Assembly: GCF_041146395.1 (NCBI RefSeq)
Contig: NC_090999.1
Location: 64,981,001 to 65,045,000, forward strand
Direction: 5' to 3'
DNA: 64,000 nt
Source: Eulemur rufifrons
Taxonomy: Eukaryota > Chordata > Mammalia > Primates > Lemuridae
Part shown: piece after piece, positions 53,818 through 64,000 of the stretch
Position numbering within the stretch: the first letter of the stretch is position 1
Layout: each line of letters begins with the position of its first letter
Notes under the pieces: model-generated
What the model saw: the letters and a program-made list of their open reading frames with translations, nothing else
The model's database searches: none
What the model was told of the DNA's origin: nothing
Made by a program: the position numbers and the translations under genes

Positions 53818-55059
53818 TTTATGAAGACCCCAAAGGCAATCACAGCAAAAACAAATAAATGGGACCTGATCTAATTAAAAAGCTTCTGCACAGCCAAGGA
53901 AACTATCATGAGAGCAAACAAACAACCTACAGAATGAGAGAAAATATTCACATGCTACACATCTGATAAAAGGCTGATAACTAGAATCTATATAGAACTC
54001 AGGAAAATCAGCAAGAAAAAAAATCAAACAACCCCATAAAAAAGTGGGCAAAGGACATGAACAGAAACTTTTCAAAAGAAGACAGATTAATGGCCAACAA
54101 ACACAAAAAAATGCTCAACATCTTTAATCATCAGGGAAGTGCAAATCAAAACCACAATGAGATATCAATTATCTCCAGTGAGAATGGGCTTTATCAAAAA
54201 GTCCCAAAAGAATAAATGTTGGTGTGGATGTGGAAAGATAGGAACACTCATACACTGCTGGAGGCACTGCAAACTAGTGCAACCTCTGTGGAAAGGAATA
54301 TGGAAATACCTCAAAGAGCTACAAGTAGAACTACCAGCTGATCCAGCAATCCCATTACTGGGCATCTACCCAAAGGGAAAAAAGACATTCTATAAAAAAA
54401 GACATCTGCACTAGAATGTTTATAGCAGCATAATTCACAATTGCAAAGATGTGGAAACAACCCAAGTCCCCATCAATACATGAGTGGATTAATAAAATGC
54501 GGTATATGTATACACCATAGAGTTCTATTCAGCCATAAAAAACAATGGTGATCTAGCACCTCTTGTATTATCCTGGATAGAGTTGGAGCCCATTCTACTA
54601 AGTGAAATATCACAAGAATGGTAAAATAAGCCACTCATGTACTCACCATTAAATTGGCACAAATCAATCAACACTTATGTGCACATATAGTAGTAACATT
54701 CATTGGCTGTCAGGCAGGTGGGAGGAATGAGGAGGGGATGGGTATATTCACACCTAATGGGTGCAGTGCGCACCGTCTGGGGGATGGACATGCTTGAAGC
54801 TCTGACTCGGGTGGGGCAAAGGTAATATATTAACTTAAACATTTGTACCCCTGTAATATGCTAAAATATAAAAAAAAGAAACTTCAGAAAGCCTATAAAA
54901 AATTGTTCTTTTTAGAGTACTTTGGAATCAGAGCAAATTGTTACAAGAGAAACTTAAGACTTATAGGAGACAGATGGCAGCAAAACTGAAATGGACCCCC
55001 CAAAATAAAAACAACATGGTGTGCGTACAAGAATAAATAGGTGAGTGGTCTAGATTCCT

Positions 55060-55660
55060 TAGAAACCTCAAAAATAGGCCAATGGGAACATTCTATTTGA
55101 TAAAGTTTACAACAAAAAAAAATGGAGAAAAGATGAACTGTTAAGTAGATGGTTCTAGGAAACTTGACTGATTATATGGACTAAGGTGAAACCATACCCC
55201 CACCTGGTGCCATATGCAAAGATGGACTCCTGACAACTCAAATAGCTGGATATGAATTGTGAATATATAAAGCCAATAGAACATACAGGATTCAAAATGG
55301 AGGGAGAGATTTCTTAAATAAGCAAAAACTTGAGAGCACAAAACATAATCCAGCGAGAGAGAGAGAGAAAGAGAACGAGAGAGATATCTATATACAGTTA
55401 AGAATTTCTGTTAAACTAAGGATACTGTGGAAAAAAGTTAACCAACAGATGCCATGCTGGAAATATTTTCAGTGCCTGAACAGACAGGAGATTAATATCT
55501 TGAATACATATGAACTTTTGAAAATCAGTAAGAAAAAGATAGGAAACTCAAACAGGGAAATGGTTAAATTTTATGGGTAGTCAATCCACAAGAAGGAAAG
55601 CCCAAATAACAAACAAGTAATTGAAGAAATTATCAAAAACAGTAATAATCAGAAAATACA
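55060..55660 (+). repeat. Older L1 LINE relic
   Basis: TTGATAAAGTTTACAAC, CCCCCACCTGGTGCCATATG, CTCAAATAGCTGGATATG and CTTGAATACATATGAACTT followed by AATCAGTAAGAAAAAG follow the 3' half of L1 ORF2 in order. It is far more diverged than the L1 at 51412, with a GA-rich simple repeat inserted at about 55353-55384. Confidence 0.6.
55353..55384. repeat. (GA)n microsatellite
   Basis: GCGAGAGAGAGAGAGAAAGA and then ACGAGAGAGA, imperfect. Confidence 0.8.
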
Positions 55661-55859
55661 AATAATTAAAATAATGAATTCACTGATCAGAAGCACAAAA
55701 ATTAGAAAGTCAGTTGTTGTAAACATATATGTCACTTTGTGGGCCAGCTTACATCTTTTGAATAGCTTTCCTGCCTCCTGGAAGTTGAAGCCAGTGCTTG
55801 GTCTCCCAGCCTTCCTTGCAGCTAGTGTTCACTTTGCACTCACCAATGTCAGGCTTGGT

Positions 55860-56350
55860 GTTCCAGTTATGGTTGCTGTGTAACAAACCACGCTGAAACT
55901 CAGTGGTGTGAAACAGCTATTTTTATCATGTTCAGGGGTTTTGTGGTACAGGAATTCAGACAGGGTGTGGTGGAGTTGGCTTGTCTCTGCTCCAAGAGGT
56001 CTGGGGCCTCAGCTGGGAAGACTCACATGGTTAGAAATTGGAATCACCTGAATGCACTTGTATGCTGGCTGTAGGCTGACAGCTCAGCTGGGCTGTTGGC
56101 TAAATACCTACACGTGGCCTCTCCACACGGTCTTACTGTGTAGGCTAGTTTGGCTTCCTCCCAGCATGGCAGCTGGATTCCAAGCTCAAGAACTGCAAGG
56201 TGGAAGTGCACAACTTTTTAATGATCACTATGCTTTATTTTTCAAGGAAGTTATTATACAAAGGCCTGGTCAGGTTGAAGGGACAGACATAAACCCCACC
56301 ACTTAATGTGAGGAACGTGAAGGTCACATTCTAAGAAGGGCAAATATCAT
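55860..56350. repeat. Ancient interspersed repeat, class unresolved
   Basis: GTGTAACAAACCACGCTGAA, ACTCAGTGGTGTGAAACAGC, CTACACGTGGCCTCTCCACA and CAGCATGGCAGCTGGATTCC are wording I know from a common mammalian repeat, probably an LTR or DNA-transposon relic. I cannot name the family without a search. The 84-codon frame at 56052-56306 lies in it and is not a gene. Confidence 0.5.
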
Positions 56351-56454
56351 TAAAATCATTCTTTGGGAAATAAAAGCTGCTGCTCTTAGACATGGAAGAG
56401 AGCAATGTGAGGAAGAGGCTGAGCAAAGACAAAGACTTTCAGAAGTGGCAGTTG

Positions 56455-57050
56455 TGGAAGTCCATTGTTCTGTGCTTAACATCTATTGTGGAAACTGTAG
56501 TTCCTACTGTGTGGTTCTTATGCACTGACTAAGATGGCCTTAACCTTCCCCTCAGCTTGAAGAAACTTGAGATGGTTTTATTCCTCACTATAGGTCCCTG
56601 ACCTCCCTTTCCTTAGAGCATTTACCTTAGAAAACTTGCAATTGTAAATTGTTTCTGTGCCCTTTTGAGATGTAAATTGTATCCCTATCTCTTGCTAATT
56701 TAACAATCCAGGAACCTCTTTCTCAAAGACCAGAAAGCCATCTATTTGAGATATGATTAAGAAAGATAGGGTCCCTGTCTCCCAGTCTCTGTGGGAGGGT
56801 AGAAACCTAACTTAGATCAGTGCTATTTAGCAAACACAGACTGAACAACCTCTCCCCTGTGTAAGAAACCACCTGCAAATATCCTGACGCTCACCCCAGT
56901 GCTTAAAAACTCTCCCACCTTTTGTTTCAATAGAATTGAGTTCATTCTCTCTCCCCTATTGCAATGGTCTTAATTCCTATTACAATAGTCTTCAGTAAAG
57001 TCTTCCTTGCTGTTTTTAATGATTGTCTGTGTAAGTTTTCTCTTTAACAC
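56455..57050 (+). mobile_element. Probable solo LTR of an endogenous retrovirus
   Basis: A 600-base block with LTR-like layout: a promoter-like pyrimidine-rich part (AAAACTCTCCCACCTTTTG), then CAGTAAAGTCTTCCTTGCTG resembling a polyadenylation/U5 region, and an end near CTCTTTAACA. No coding region follows. I could not find a matching target duplication, so the edges are approximate and the class is unresolved. Confidence 0.4.
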
Positions 57051-57649
57051 ATGTAAGAACAGTCGGGTAGAGTGGCAGCATATTGCTCTTGGCTACCTAG
57101 CTGAGGTAGATCCCATTATTGGTTCCAATTCTAACCCCTCCCTGTATCCAACGTCTTGGTAATCCCTCCTGCTATGGGTAGACTTTGCACTCAACTATAT
57201 GACTTACTTTGGCCCATGATTTAAGTAGACAAAGTCCTGATTTTAGCAGAAAGAGGCTTGAAATGTGCTCGTAAAGTGGGCATGATCCCTCTTATTGCTT
57301 CTTCTCTCACCATGAGAAAAACACACCTACCAGCTCACTGGTCACAGGGAGAAGGATATAAGATGTGTGAAGCAAAGCCACTCCACCACCTCAGCCTGCA
57401 GCAGAGCCACTGAGCCAATCCATCAACTTACAAGCAAAAAATACATGCTTATTGTTGGACACAACTGAGATTTTGCGATTATTTAAATAGGCAATATAAT
57501 TGTGCTATGAGTTGACAAACACATTAGGCTTGTAGCTGAATTTGCTAGCCCTCCTAGAGATTCCATATACTGATTTCCTTGAGTACATTCATTTTTTCTA
57601 GAGTGGGCTCTGATTGCAGCTAAGATCTTTTTTTAGTGACACAGTGGGT

Positions 57650-58130
57650 AACATCTAGTGTTGGTGATGATATGGGCAGATTGGAAACCCTGAGTTCTAC
57701 TAATGGAAGGACAGAATGGTTTAGCAATTTCAGAATGCAACCTGGCCATTTCTTGTGAAATTATGTGCATGCCTATGAACCAGCAATCCCATTTCTGGGT
57801 ATTTATTCCAAGTAATTTTTGTGCGGGTCTACAAGGGACTATTTATGAAGATATATACTGCAACATTATTTGTGGCTATAGCTACATAGGTGTCTATCAC
57901 ACAGGAGGGGAAAGATAAGATGTGATATATACATACATGGAATACTGGCAAGCAGTTAGAAACAAGGAATTTGCTCAACAGCATCATCAATACATCTCAA
58001 AAACAAAGTGATGAGTAATAAATACAAGAAACAATATCTGTAAGACATCATATAGGTAAATAAAAAACCCAATCACGCAAAAAGAGTTTATGTTCTACAG
58101 GGATGTATACAACTCAAGAGAACATATCAA
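57650..58130 (+). repeat. Old L1 LINE 3' relic
   Basis: ACCAGCAATCCCATTTCTGG, GTATTTATTCCAAGTAATT and GCAACATTATTTGTGGCTAT match the end of L1 ORF2 and the start of the 3' UTR. It is diverged and has no long frame. Confidence 0.7.
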
Positions 58131-58291
58131 GTATATAGTATAGTCGCGCATGTGAGCTGAAGGAACCTGAAATGGGAAATCTCATATGAAAGAGGATAAA
58201 CAAAAGTGGCGGAAGGGTCTCGCCTAGGCCAATAATACAATGCCACTACTGTAGGAGTGTGGCCAATCCTGTGCTTAAAAAAGGGGGGGGA

Positions 58292-58860
<569 letters not shown>

Positions 58861-59609
58861 TTAGCCATAAAAGCAGACACAGGAGAGTCAGAGGGGCTCT
58901 GGCAAAGCCTCACCAAACAGTGCCCATATGGGGCTGCCTGGAACTTTGCCGTCAGACTTTAAGCACAGCAGCTCTAAAGTCAAGGTGATCCCAACCAGGT
59001 GTTCCCAATGATCTGGTGCCTATATTTGGATTAGTTCTTGTTTCTGTAAGAACTGTTTAAAGATCAGGGCTGTCACAGAAAAGCTGGCTTAAGGTCCTTC
59101 TTCCTTATACCCAATTTTATTCAGATTTCACGTATGACTTCGGATGCATTATTGTGCTGTTTACTTGCCCCAGCCTTCATTTCTGCAGTCTTGGATGTTT
59201 TCTGTAATTCTGGGTCTCTTCCCTGCCCTGGTATCTCATGTTGAGTGTCAGACTCTGGCCCTGTACACACCCCAGCTGAGTCCATTCCCCTATTTATAAT
59301 CAGATCTGCAGTTTCTCTTAGACCACCAGGTTCCACACCTGAAACAGGATCATGGCTCACCTCTATCTTCTACTCCAGCTTTGACCCAAGACTTTGCTTC
59401 TATCTTTGACTCATCTCTGCCTATAGTCCAGTGTATGAACACAGAAATTGTGTCATTTTCTGTAACAATGGGAACTTAAAAACAAGTGTTCAAGTCTTAT
59501 TTTTATGATTGGCTATGTTTTTTAAAAATGGAATTTTAGTTAAATGATTACTACTCGGTGCTTTCCTCCAGCAACTAGAAATTAATTTATCTATCATAAT
59601 AGAACATAT

Positions 59610-59825
59610 ATTTAGAGCCAGATGGGCTGGGTTCAAATTTAGACTCTTCTGTTTACTAGCTGATAAAGTTATTTAAATGCTCTGTGCATTAGTAATATAG
59701 AAATTATGTAAAAAACCCTTAGAGGGTTTTGCAAGAATTAAATAAGTCAATTTATATAAAGTACTTAGAGTAGTGCCTTTGTGCATGGTATATGGTAAGC
59801 ACCCAATAAATGTTAGCTGTTAATA
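59610..59825 (+). repeat. MIR SINE relic
   Basis: GCTGGGTTCAAATTTAGACT, TTTACTAGCTGATAAAGTT and AAGCACCCAATAAATGTTAG follow MIR from the 5' part to the tail. Confidence 0.65.
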
Positions 59826-60439
59826 CCACTTAAGAGAATATGTAATAATAACAGTAATAATAATAAATACTTGCCTCATATTTCATAATAAAATAGAAGT
59901 CAACACCTTCATCTTTCTGCACCCACTTTTTTCTTTGTCCTTTTTATGAAAGAGCAAGTGTTACAACTTCTGTCCAAGTCCTGTTCTTCAGGGGCATAGT
60001 GAAAGGGAACAAGGGAATATTTATGTCCTTGGACACCACTCTATGGGCCACTGCAAAGGTGGTCATCTTTGCAGAGTCTACTCTGATGGCAGCAGTGGGA
60101 AGGAGAGGCTAGAAGCACATTATAGAGCTTGTGGCTTCCCTTGTTAAGCCACTGTGTCCCTTCCACATGTGCTCTGCATCCCACCCTATCCCAGCTGCTC
60201 AGCTAGTTCAGTGTTTTCTCTATCACCTTCGACTTCTACTTCTTCACTGGCAGCTCTTCCTCAGCATTCAAACATGCTCCACGACCCCCTATCCTAAACT
60301 ACCGTGCCCTCCAGGTACTACTCGTTTTGAAAGTCTGTGAAACTTCTAAAGCGTTTTCTATACATGTCCATTTCAAATTTTATGTCTTTTCATCTCTCTT
60401 TGCCCTATAAGTCATTCCATTAAAGCTTCTGCTTCCATT

Positions 60440-62030
60440 TATTCTCTGAGAAGGTCTTGCCAAGGTCACCATGGCCTCCATGTTATCAACTCATGTTACC
60501 CATGACCTGTCTGCACACTCAACACTGCTGACCACTCCCTCCTTCTGCCTTCTGCTTCATGGCCCTGCCCTCTTTGGCCACTCTTCTCAGTATTCTTTCC
60601 CAACTCTTACCTGGCAAGTATTCTCTTCATGCATTTCATGTTTTCTTAAAACCTCTACCATCCATTCCCATGGCTTTAAATCCCAGTCATATGCTGATGA
60701 CCAATTACATCTACAGTCCAGACTTCTTTTCTTGCTGCCTTGTGAAACCTCCACTTGGGAACTAGACATCCCTCTGTTAACATGTGCAAAACTTAATTCT
60801 TGATCTTCTCTGCTGCTCTGCCTACTTCTCCTTCAGGCTTTGCTGTCTCAGTTAATGGCTCCATTATTTGACAGTGGCTCAAGCAAGAAACCTGAAATTA
60901 TTCTTAATATCTCCTTTTCTCTATGCTTTGTATCTAGGGCACTACTAAGTCTGACTGATTCTTCTCCAAAATATACTTGATTCTATCTTCTCTGCTCCTC
61001 CATTCTAGTTAAGCGATCATGATTTCTTCCGTGTACTATATAATAGACTCCTAACTGGGCTTTCCACATCCACTGTGGCCCCCTCCGTTAATTCTCTATA
61101 TAGCAGCCAGATTGACCTTTTAAAACTGCAAATTTAATCTTCCACTTCTTTGCTTAACACATCTCAACAACTTTCAATTACATCTTGTCTTAGTTCACTT
61201 GGGATGCTATAACAAAATACACTAAACTCAGTAGCATATAATTAGAAATTTCTTACAGTTCTAAAGGCTAAGAAGTCCAAGACCAAGGCACCATCAGATT
61301 TGGTGTTTGGTGAGGGCCCACTTTGGTTCACAGATGGCATTTTCTTACTGCATCCTCAAATGGAGAGGGTGCAAGGCAGCTCTCTGGGGCCTCTGTCATA
61401 AGGACACTAATTCTGCTCACGAGGTCTCTACCCTCAGGACCTAGTTACCTCCCCAAAGGTCCCACTTCTTAATATTATACCATCACATTGGGGATTAGGT
61501 TTCAACCTATGAATTTGGAGGGGACACAAATATTCAGACCCATAGCATACCTACGATAAAACCCAAAATCTGTGACATGGTTTATAGGACTTGCCACTTC
61601 TCCAACTTCATCTTGGGCTCCTTACTATGTTCCAGCTCACTTATTAGTGGAAATTATTTTCTGCTTCTAGTTTTTGTATATGCTAGTTAGTGTCTCTGCT
61701 TGAAAAGATCCTCCTTCTCTTCCCCTTTTGCCTGGTTGATACTTTCTTCTCTTCCAGGTCTCAATTTAAATATAATTTTTCTCAGGGATACCTTCCTCAA
61801 CCTCCCCATTGAATTAGGTCTCCCTGCTATTTCTATTGATATATATTATTTTTCTAGTAGCATTAATCATTATATAAGTTATATTTGTATGTATACATTT
61901 GTAGTATGTATGCCTACCTGTTTATTGTATGTTTTTACCCCACTGGATGCAGCCCCATGAAGACCAGCATTCTACCGTAGTACATGGCACAGTGTTTGGG
62001 GGAAGAATAGGCACTCAGTAAGTTTATTTT
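60440..62030 (+). repeat. L2 LINE 3' relic, split by an LTR
   Basis: Motifs of the L2 3' half run in order: ATGCTGATGACCAATTACAT, GCAGCCAGATTGACCTTTTA, then after the LTR TAAAACCCAAAATCTGTGAC, and at the end TGGCACAGTGTTTGGG with GGCACTCAGTAAG. L2 sequence stops at about 61185 and resumes at about 61553, so the LTR at 61186-61547 was inserted into it. The 110- and 86-codon frames here are remnants. Confidence 0.65.
61186..61547 (-). mobile_element. Solo LTR, MaLR type (MST/MLT1-like), antisense
   Basis: It opens TGTCTTAGTTCACTTGGGAT and closes CAGACCCATAGCA, which is the reverse of an LTR starting TGCTATGG and ending TAAGACA. Between are AAGAAGTCCAAGACCAAGGC and CATCACATTGGGGATTAGG. It carries no coding part, so it is a solo LTR. 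Flanking pentamers CATCT and TACCT do not match well, as expected for an old insertion. Confidence 0.6.
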
Positions 62031-62069
62031 TGTTTTTTGTTTTGTTTTTAGCATTAGCTAATTATGCTT

Positions 62070-62575
62070 AATAATTTTTAAACCACTTTATTAAGGTATG
62101 ATTAACATGTAAAAACCTTTATTTATTTAATGTATAAAACTCAATACACTGTGAATAAGTAAACACTGTGAAACCATCACCACCATCAAGACCATAGACA
62201 TATCCATCACCTTCCAAAGTTTCCTCCTTCCCTGTTTATTATGATTATTTTACAGTAATAGTATTTAAGAAAAGATCTATTAGAAAATGCTTAGAATACA
62301 ATATAGTATTATTAATTATAGGCATTGTGCTGTATAGATCTTGAGAACTTATGTATTTTGCATAATTGGAAGTTTGTATCCTTTAACCATCATCTCTCCA
62401 CTTCCTCCCTGATCCCAGCCCATGTCAATCACCATCCTACTCTCTGCTTTTATGAATTTGACTATTTTATATTTTACATATAAGTGAGATAATTCAGTAT
62501 TTGTCTTTCTGTGTTTAGCTTATGTCACTTAGCATAATATCCTCCAGGTCTGTATGTTGCAAATGACAGGATTTC
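62070..62575 (-). repeat. L1 LINE 3' end, antisense (outer copy)
   Basis: ACTTTATTAAGGTATGATTA, GTATTTGTCTTTCTGTG and TCACTTAGCATAATATCCTC are the reversed 3' region of an L1M-type element. It stops at CAGGATTTCCTTC. Confidence 0.65.
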
Positions 62576-62589
62576 CTTCTTTCTTCTTA

Positions 62590-63925
62590 TTTTTAAGTGA
62601 CAAATGAAAATTACATATATTTATGGTGTATAACATGATGTTTTAAACTATGCATACACTATGGAATGGCTAAACTAATTAACATGTATTACTTCATACG
62701 CTTATTTGTGGTGACAGCACTTAAAAATCTACTCTCAGCAATTTTCCCATATCCAATACATTGTTATTAACTATAGTCACCATGTTGTAGGATAGATTTT
62801 TGGACTTATTCCTACCATATAAATGAAATTTTGTATCCTTTGACCAACATCTTGCCAATCTCCCCTACTCCCCACCTTGGAACGCCTCAGCCCCTGGTAA
62901 CTACCATTCTACTCTTTGGCTTCTTTGATTTTGACTCTTTTATATCCCACACATAAATGAGATCATGTAGTATTTGTCTTTCTGTGCTTGGCTTATTCAT
63001 TTAGCATAAAGGCCTCCAGTTTCACCCATGTTGTTGCACATTGCAGGATTTCCTTCTTTTTAAAGGCTAAATAATATTGCATCATATGTATATACCACAT
63101 TTTCTATATCCATTTGTCTTAGTCTGTTCTGGGCTGCTATAAAAAATACCTTAGACTAGCTAACCTATAAATAATGTAAGTTTATTTCTTACAGTTCTAG
63201 AGATGGGAAGCCAAGATCAAGACACTGGCAATCTTGGTGTCTGGTGAAGGATTGCTACCTGTTTCCAAGATGGCACCTTGTTGTTACGTCCTACATGGTG
63301 GAAGGCATAGGACAAAAGGGCATAGATAATCCCCTCAAACCCTTTCTAAGGATACTAATCCCATTCATGAGAACAGAGTGCTTTGACTTAATCACCTACT
63401 AAAGCTCCCACCTCATAAAACTATCACATTGGGTCTCAGGTTCCAACATATGAATTTTGGGGGGACATATACTTTCAAACCATAGTGCCATTCATCCACT
63501 GATAGACATTTAGGTGGTTTCCATATTTTGGCTACTGTGAATAATGTTGCAATAAACATGAGAGTGCTAATATCTTTTCTAGATCCTGATTTGGATAAAT
63601 ATTCAGCAGTGGGATTGCTTGGTCATATGGTAGGTTTTTTTTAGAAACCTGTGTACTGTTCTCCATAATGGCTGTACCAATTCATATTCCCACCAACAGT
63701 GTATAAGGGTTATCTTTTCTTCAGATCCTGGCCAACACTTGTTATCTTTCATTTTTTAAATAATAGCCAGACTGACAGGTGTGAGGTAATATCTCAGTAT
63801 GATTTTAATTTACATTTTGCTGATAATCAGTGATGCTGAGGACCTCTTTATATGCTTGTTGGCTATTTATACGTCTTCTTTGGAAAAATGTCTATTCAGG
63901 TCCTTTGGTCATTTTTAAAAATCAA
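62590..63925 (-). repeat. L1 LINE 3' end, antisense (inner copy), split by an LTR
   Basis: AAGTGACAAATGAAAATTAC, GTATTTGTCTTTCTGTGCTT, AATGTTGCAATAAACATGAG and ATTCCCACCAACAGTGTATA are reversed L1 3' UTR and ORF2 end wording in order. The LTR at 63115-63487 interrupts it, and the two halves rejoin across it (CTATATCCATT and CATCCACTGATAGAC). Confidence 0.75.
63115..63487 (-). mobile_element. Solo LTR, MaLR type (MST-like), antisense, with 5-bp duplication
   Basis: It opens TGTCTTAGTCTGTTCTGGGC and closes TTTCAAACCATAGTG, the reverse of an LTR of the same general type as the one at 61186. The pentamer CCATT occurs at 63110-63114 and again at 63488-63492, a perfect target duplication. It holds no coding part. 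The final dinucleotide has changed from the expected CA to TG. Confidence 0.65.
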
Positions 63926-63930
63926 GTTGT

Positions 63931-64000
63931 GGCTGCACATGGTGGCTCATGCCTGTAATCCTAGCACTTTCAGAAGCCAAGGCAGGAGGATTGCTTGAGG
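63931..64000 (+). mobile_element. Alu SINE, start only (cut by window end)
   Basis: GGCTGCACATGGTGGCTCAT, GCCTGTAATCCTAGCACTTT and GGAGGATTGCTTGAGG are the first 70 bases of an Alu. The rest lies beyond the window. Confidence 0.85.

Larger units (their letters stand above)
51412..54898 (+). mobile_element. L1 LINE, 5'-truncated, internally deleted, dead
   Basis: An L1 in sense orientation on the plus strand, antisense to MCTP1. It starts inside the ORF2 endonuclease (NGLNYPLKRHRLAEW, SICCLQETHLTHKNAF), so ORF1 and the 5' UTR are gone. Reverse transcriptase wording is split over several frames, with the FADD catalytic motif at 52942-52953. The C-terminal part appears at 53311-53817 ([26 protein letters not shown]) and a Cys-rich piece at 54139-54414. 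The 3' UTR ends in TATGCTAAAATATA plus an A-run. A 14-base duplication AAAATTGTTCTTTT flanks it at 51398-51411 and 54899-54912. Stops, frameshifts and a deletion make it inactive. Confidence 0.93.

Noticed and set aside
53316..53843. A 175-codon minus-strand frame
   Set aside because: It is the antisense shadow of the L1 ORF2 C-terminal fragment at 53311-53817.

Overview
The window is mammalian nuclear DNA, most likely from a strepsirrhine primate (lemur or galago type). It is AT-rich, has no compact operon-like coding, and is full of Alu, L1, L2, MIR, hAT and LTR relics. The Alu copies read 'CCTAGCACTCTGGGAGGC' and carry an A-rich stretch of about 40 bases between the two monomers (GAAAGAAATTATATGGACAG followed by an AAATATATATAG run). 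I associate that form with strepsirrhine Alus rather than human ones. This species call rests on recalled repeat signatures and was not searched.

The only protein-coding gene I can support is MCTP1 (multiple C2 and transmembrane domain containing 1), on the minus strand and spanning the whole window. Six internal exons were found by translating the minus strand and checking splice sites and phase. In transcript order they are 50302-50160, 43359-43280, 40047-39936, 31717-31679, 12821-12651 and 9959-9829. They join in one frame without a stop (676 nt) and encode most of C2A, the C2A-C2B linker including a tiny 39-nt exon, and most of C2B. The first exon(s), C2C, the two membrane segments and the 3' end lie outside the window.

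Layout on the plus strand: 1-9828 is intron with MIR and L2 relics. 9829-12821 holds two exons of C2B. 12822-31678 is a long intron with an adjacent inverted Alu pair at 16.0-16.9 kb and a MER5-like hAT relic. 31679-31717 is the 39-nt exon. 31718-39935 is intron with an L2 copy. 39936-50302 holds three C2A exons separated by introns with two Alus and several L2 and MIR relics. 50303-64000 is intron made largely of mobile DNA: a 5'-truncated L1 with internal deletion (51.4-54.9 kb), older L1 pieces, LTR-like sequences, an Alu with a GGAA-rich satellite, an L2 split by an LTR, and nested antisense L1s split by another LTR.

I found no exotic new system. The best leads concern regulation of MCTP1 RNA: the small in-frame linker exon with a GCATG motif just past its donor, a possible 6-nt tandem acceptor on the following exon, and inverted near-identical Alus that bracket three exons. 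Several repeat-free stretches look like conserved non-coding elements, but only an alignment could show that.
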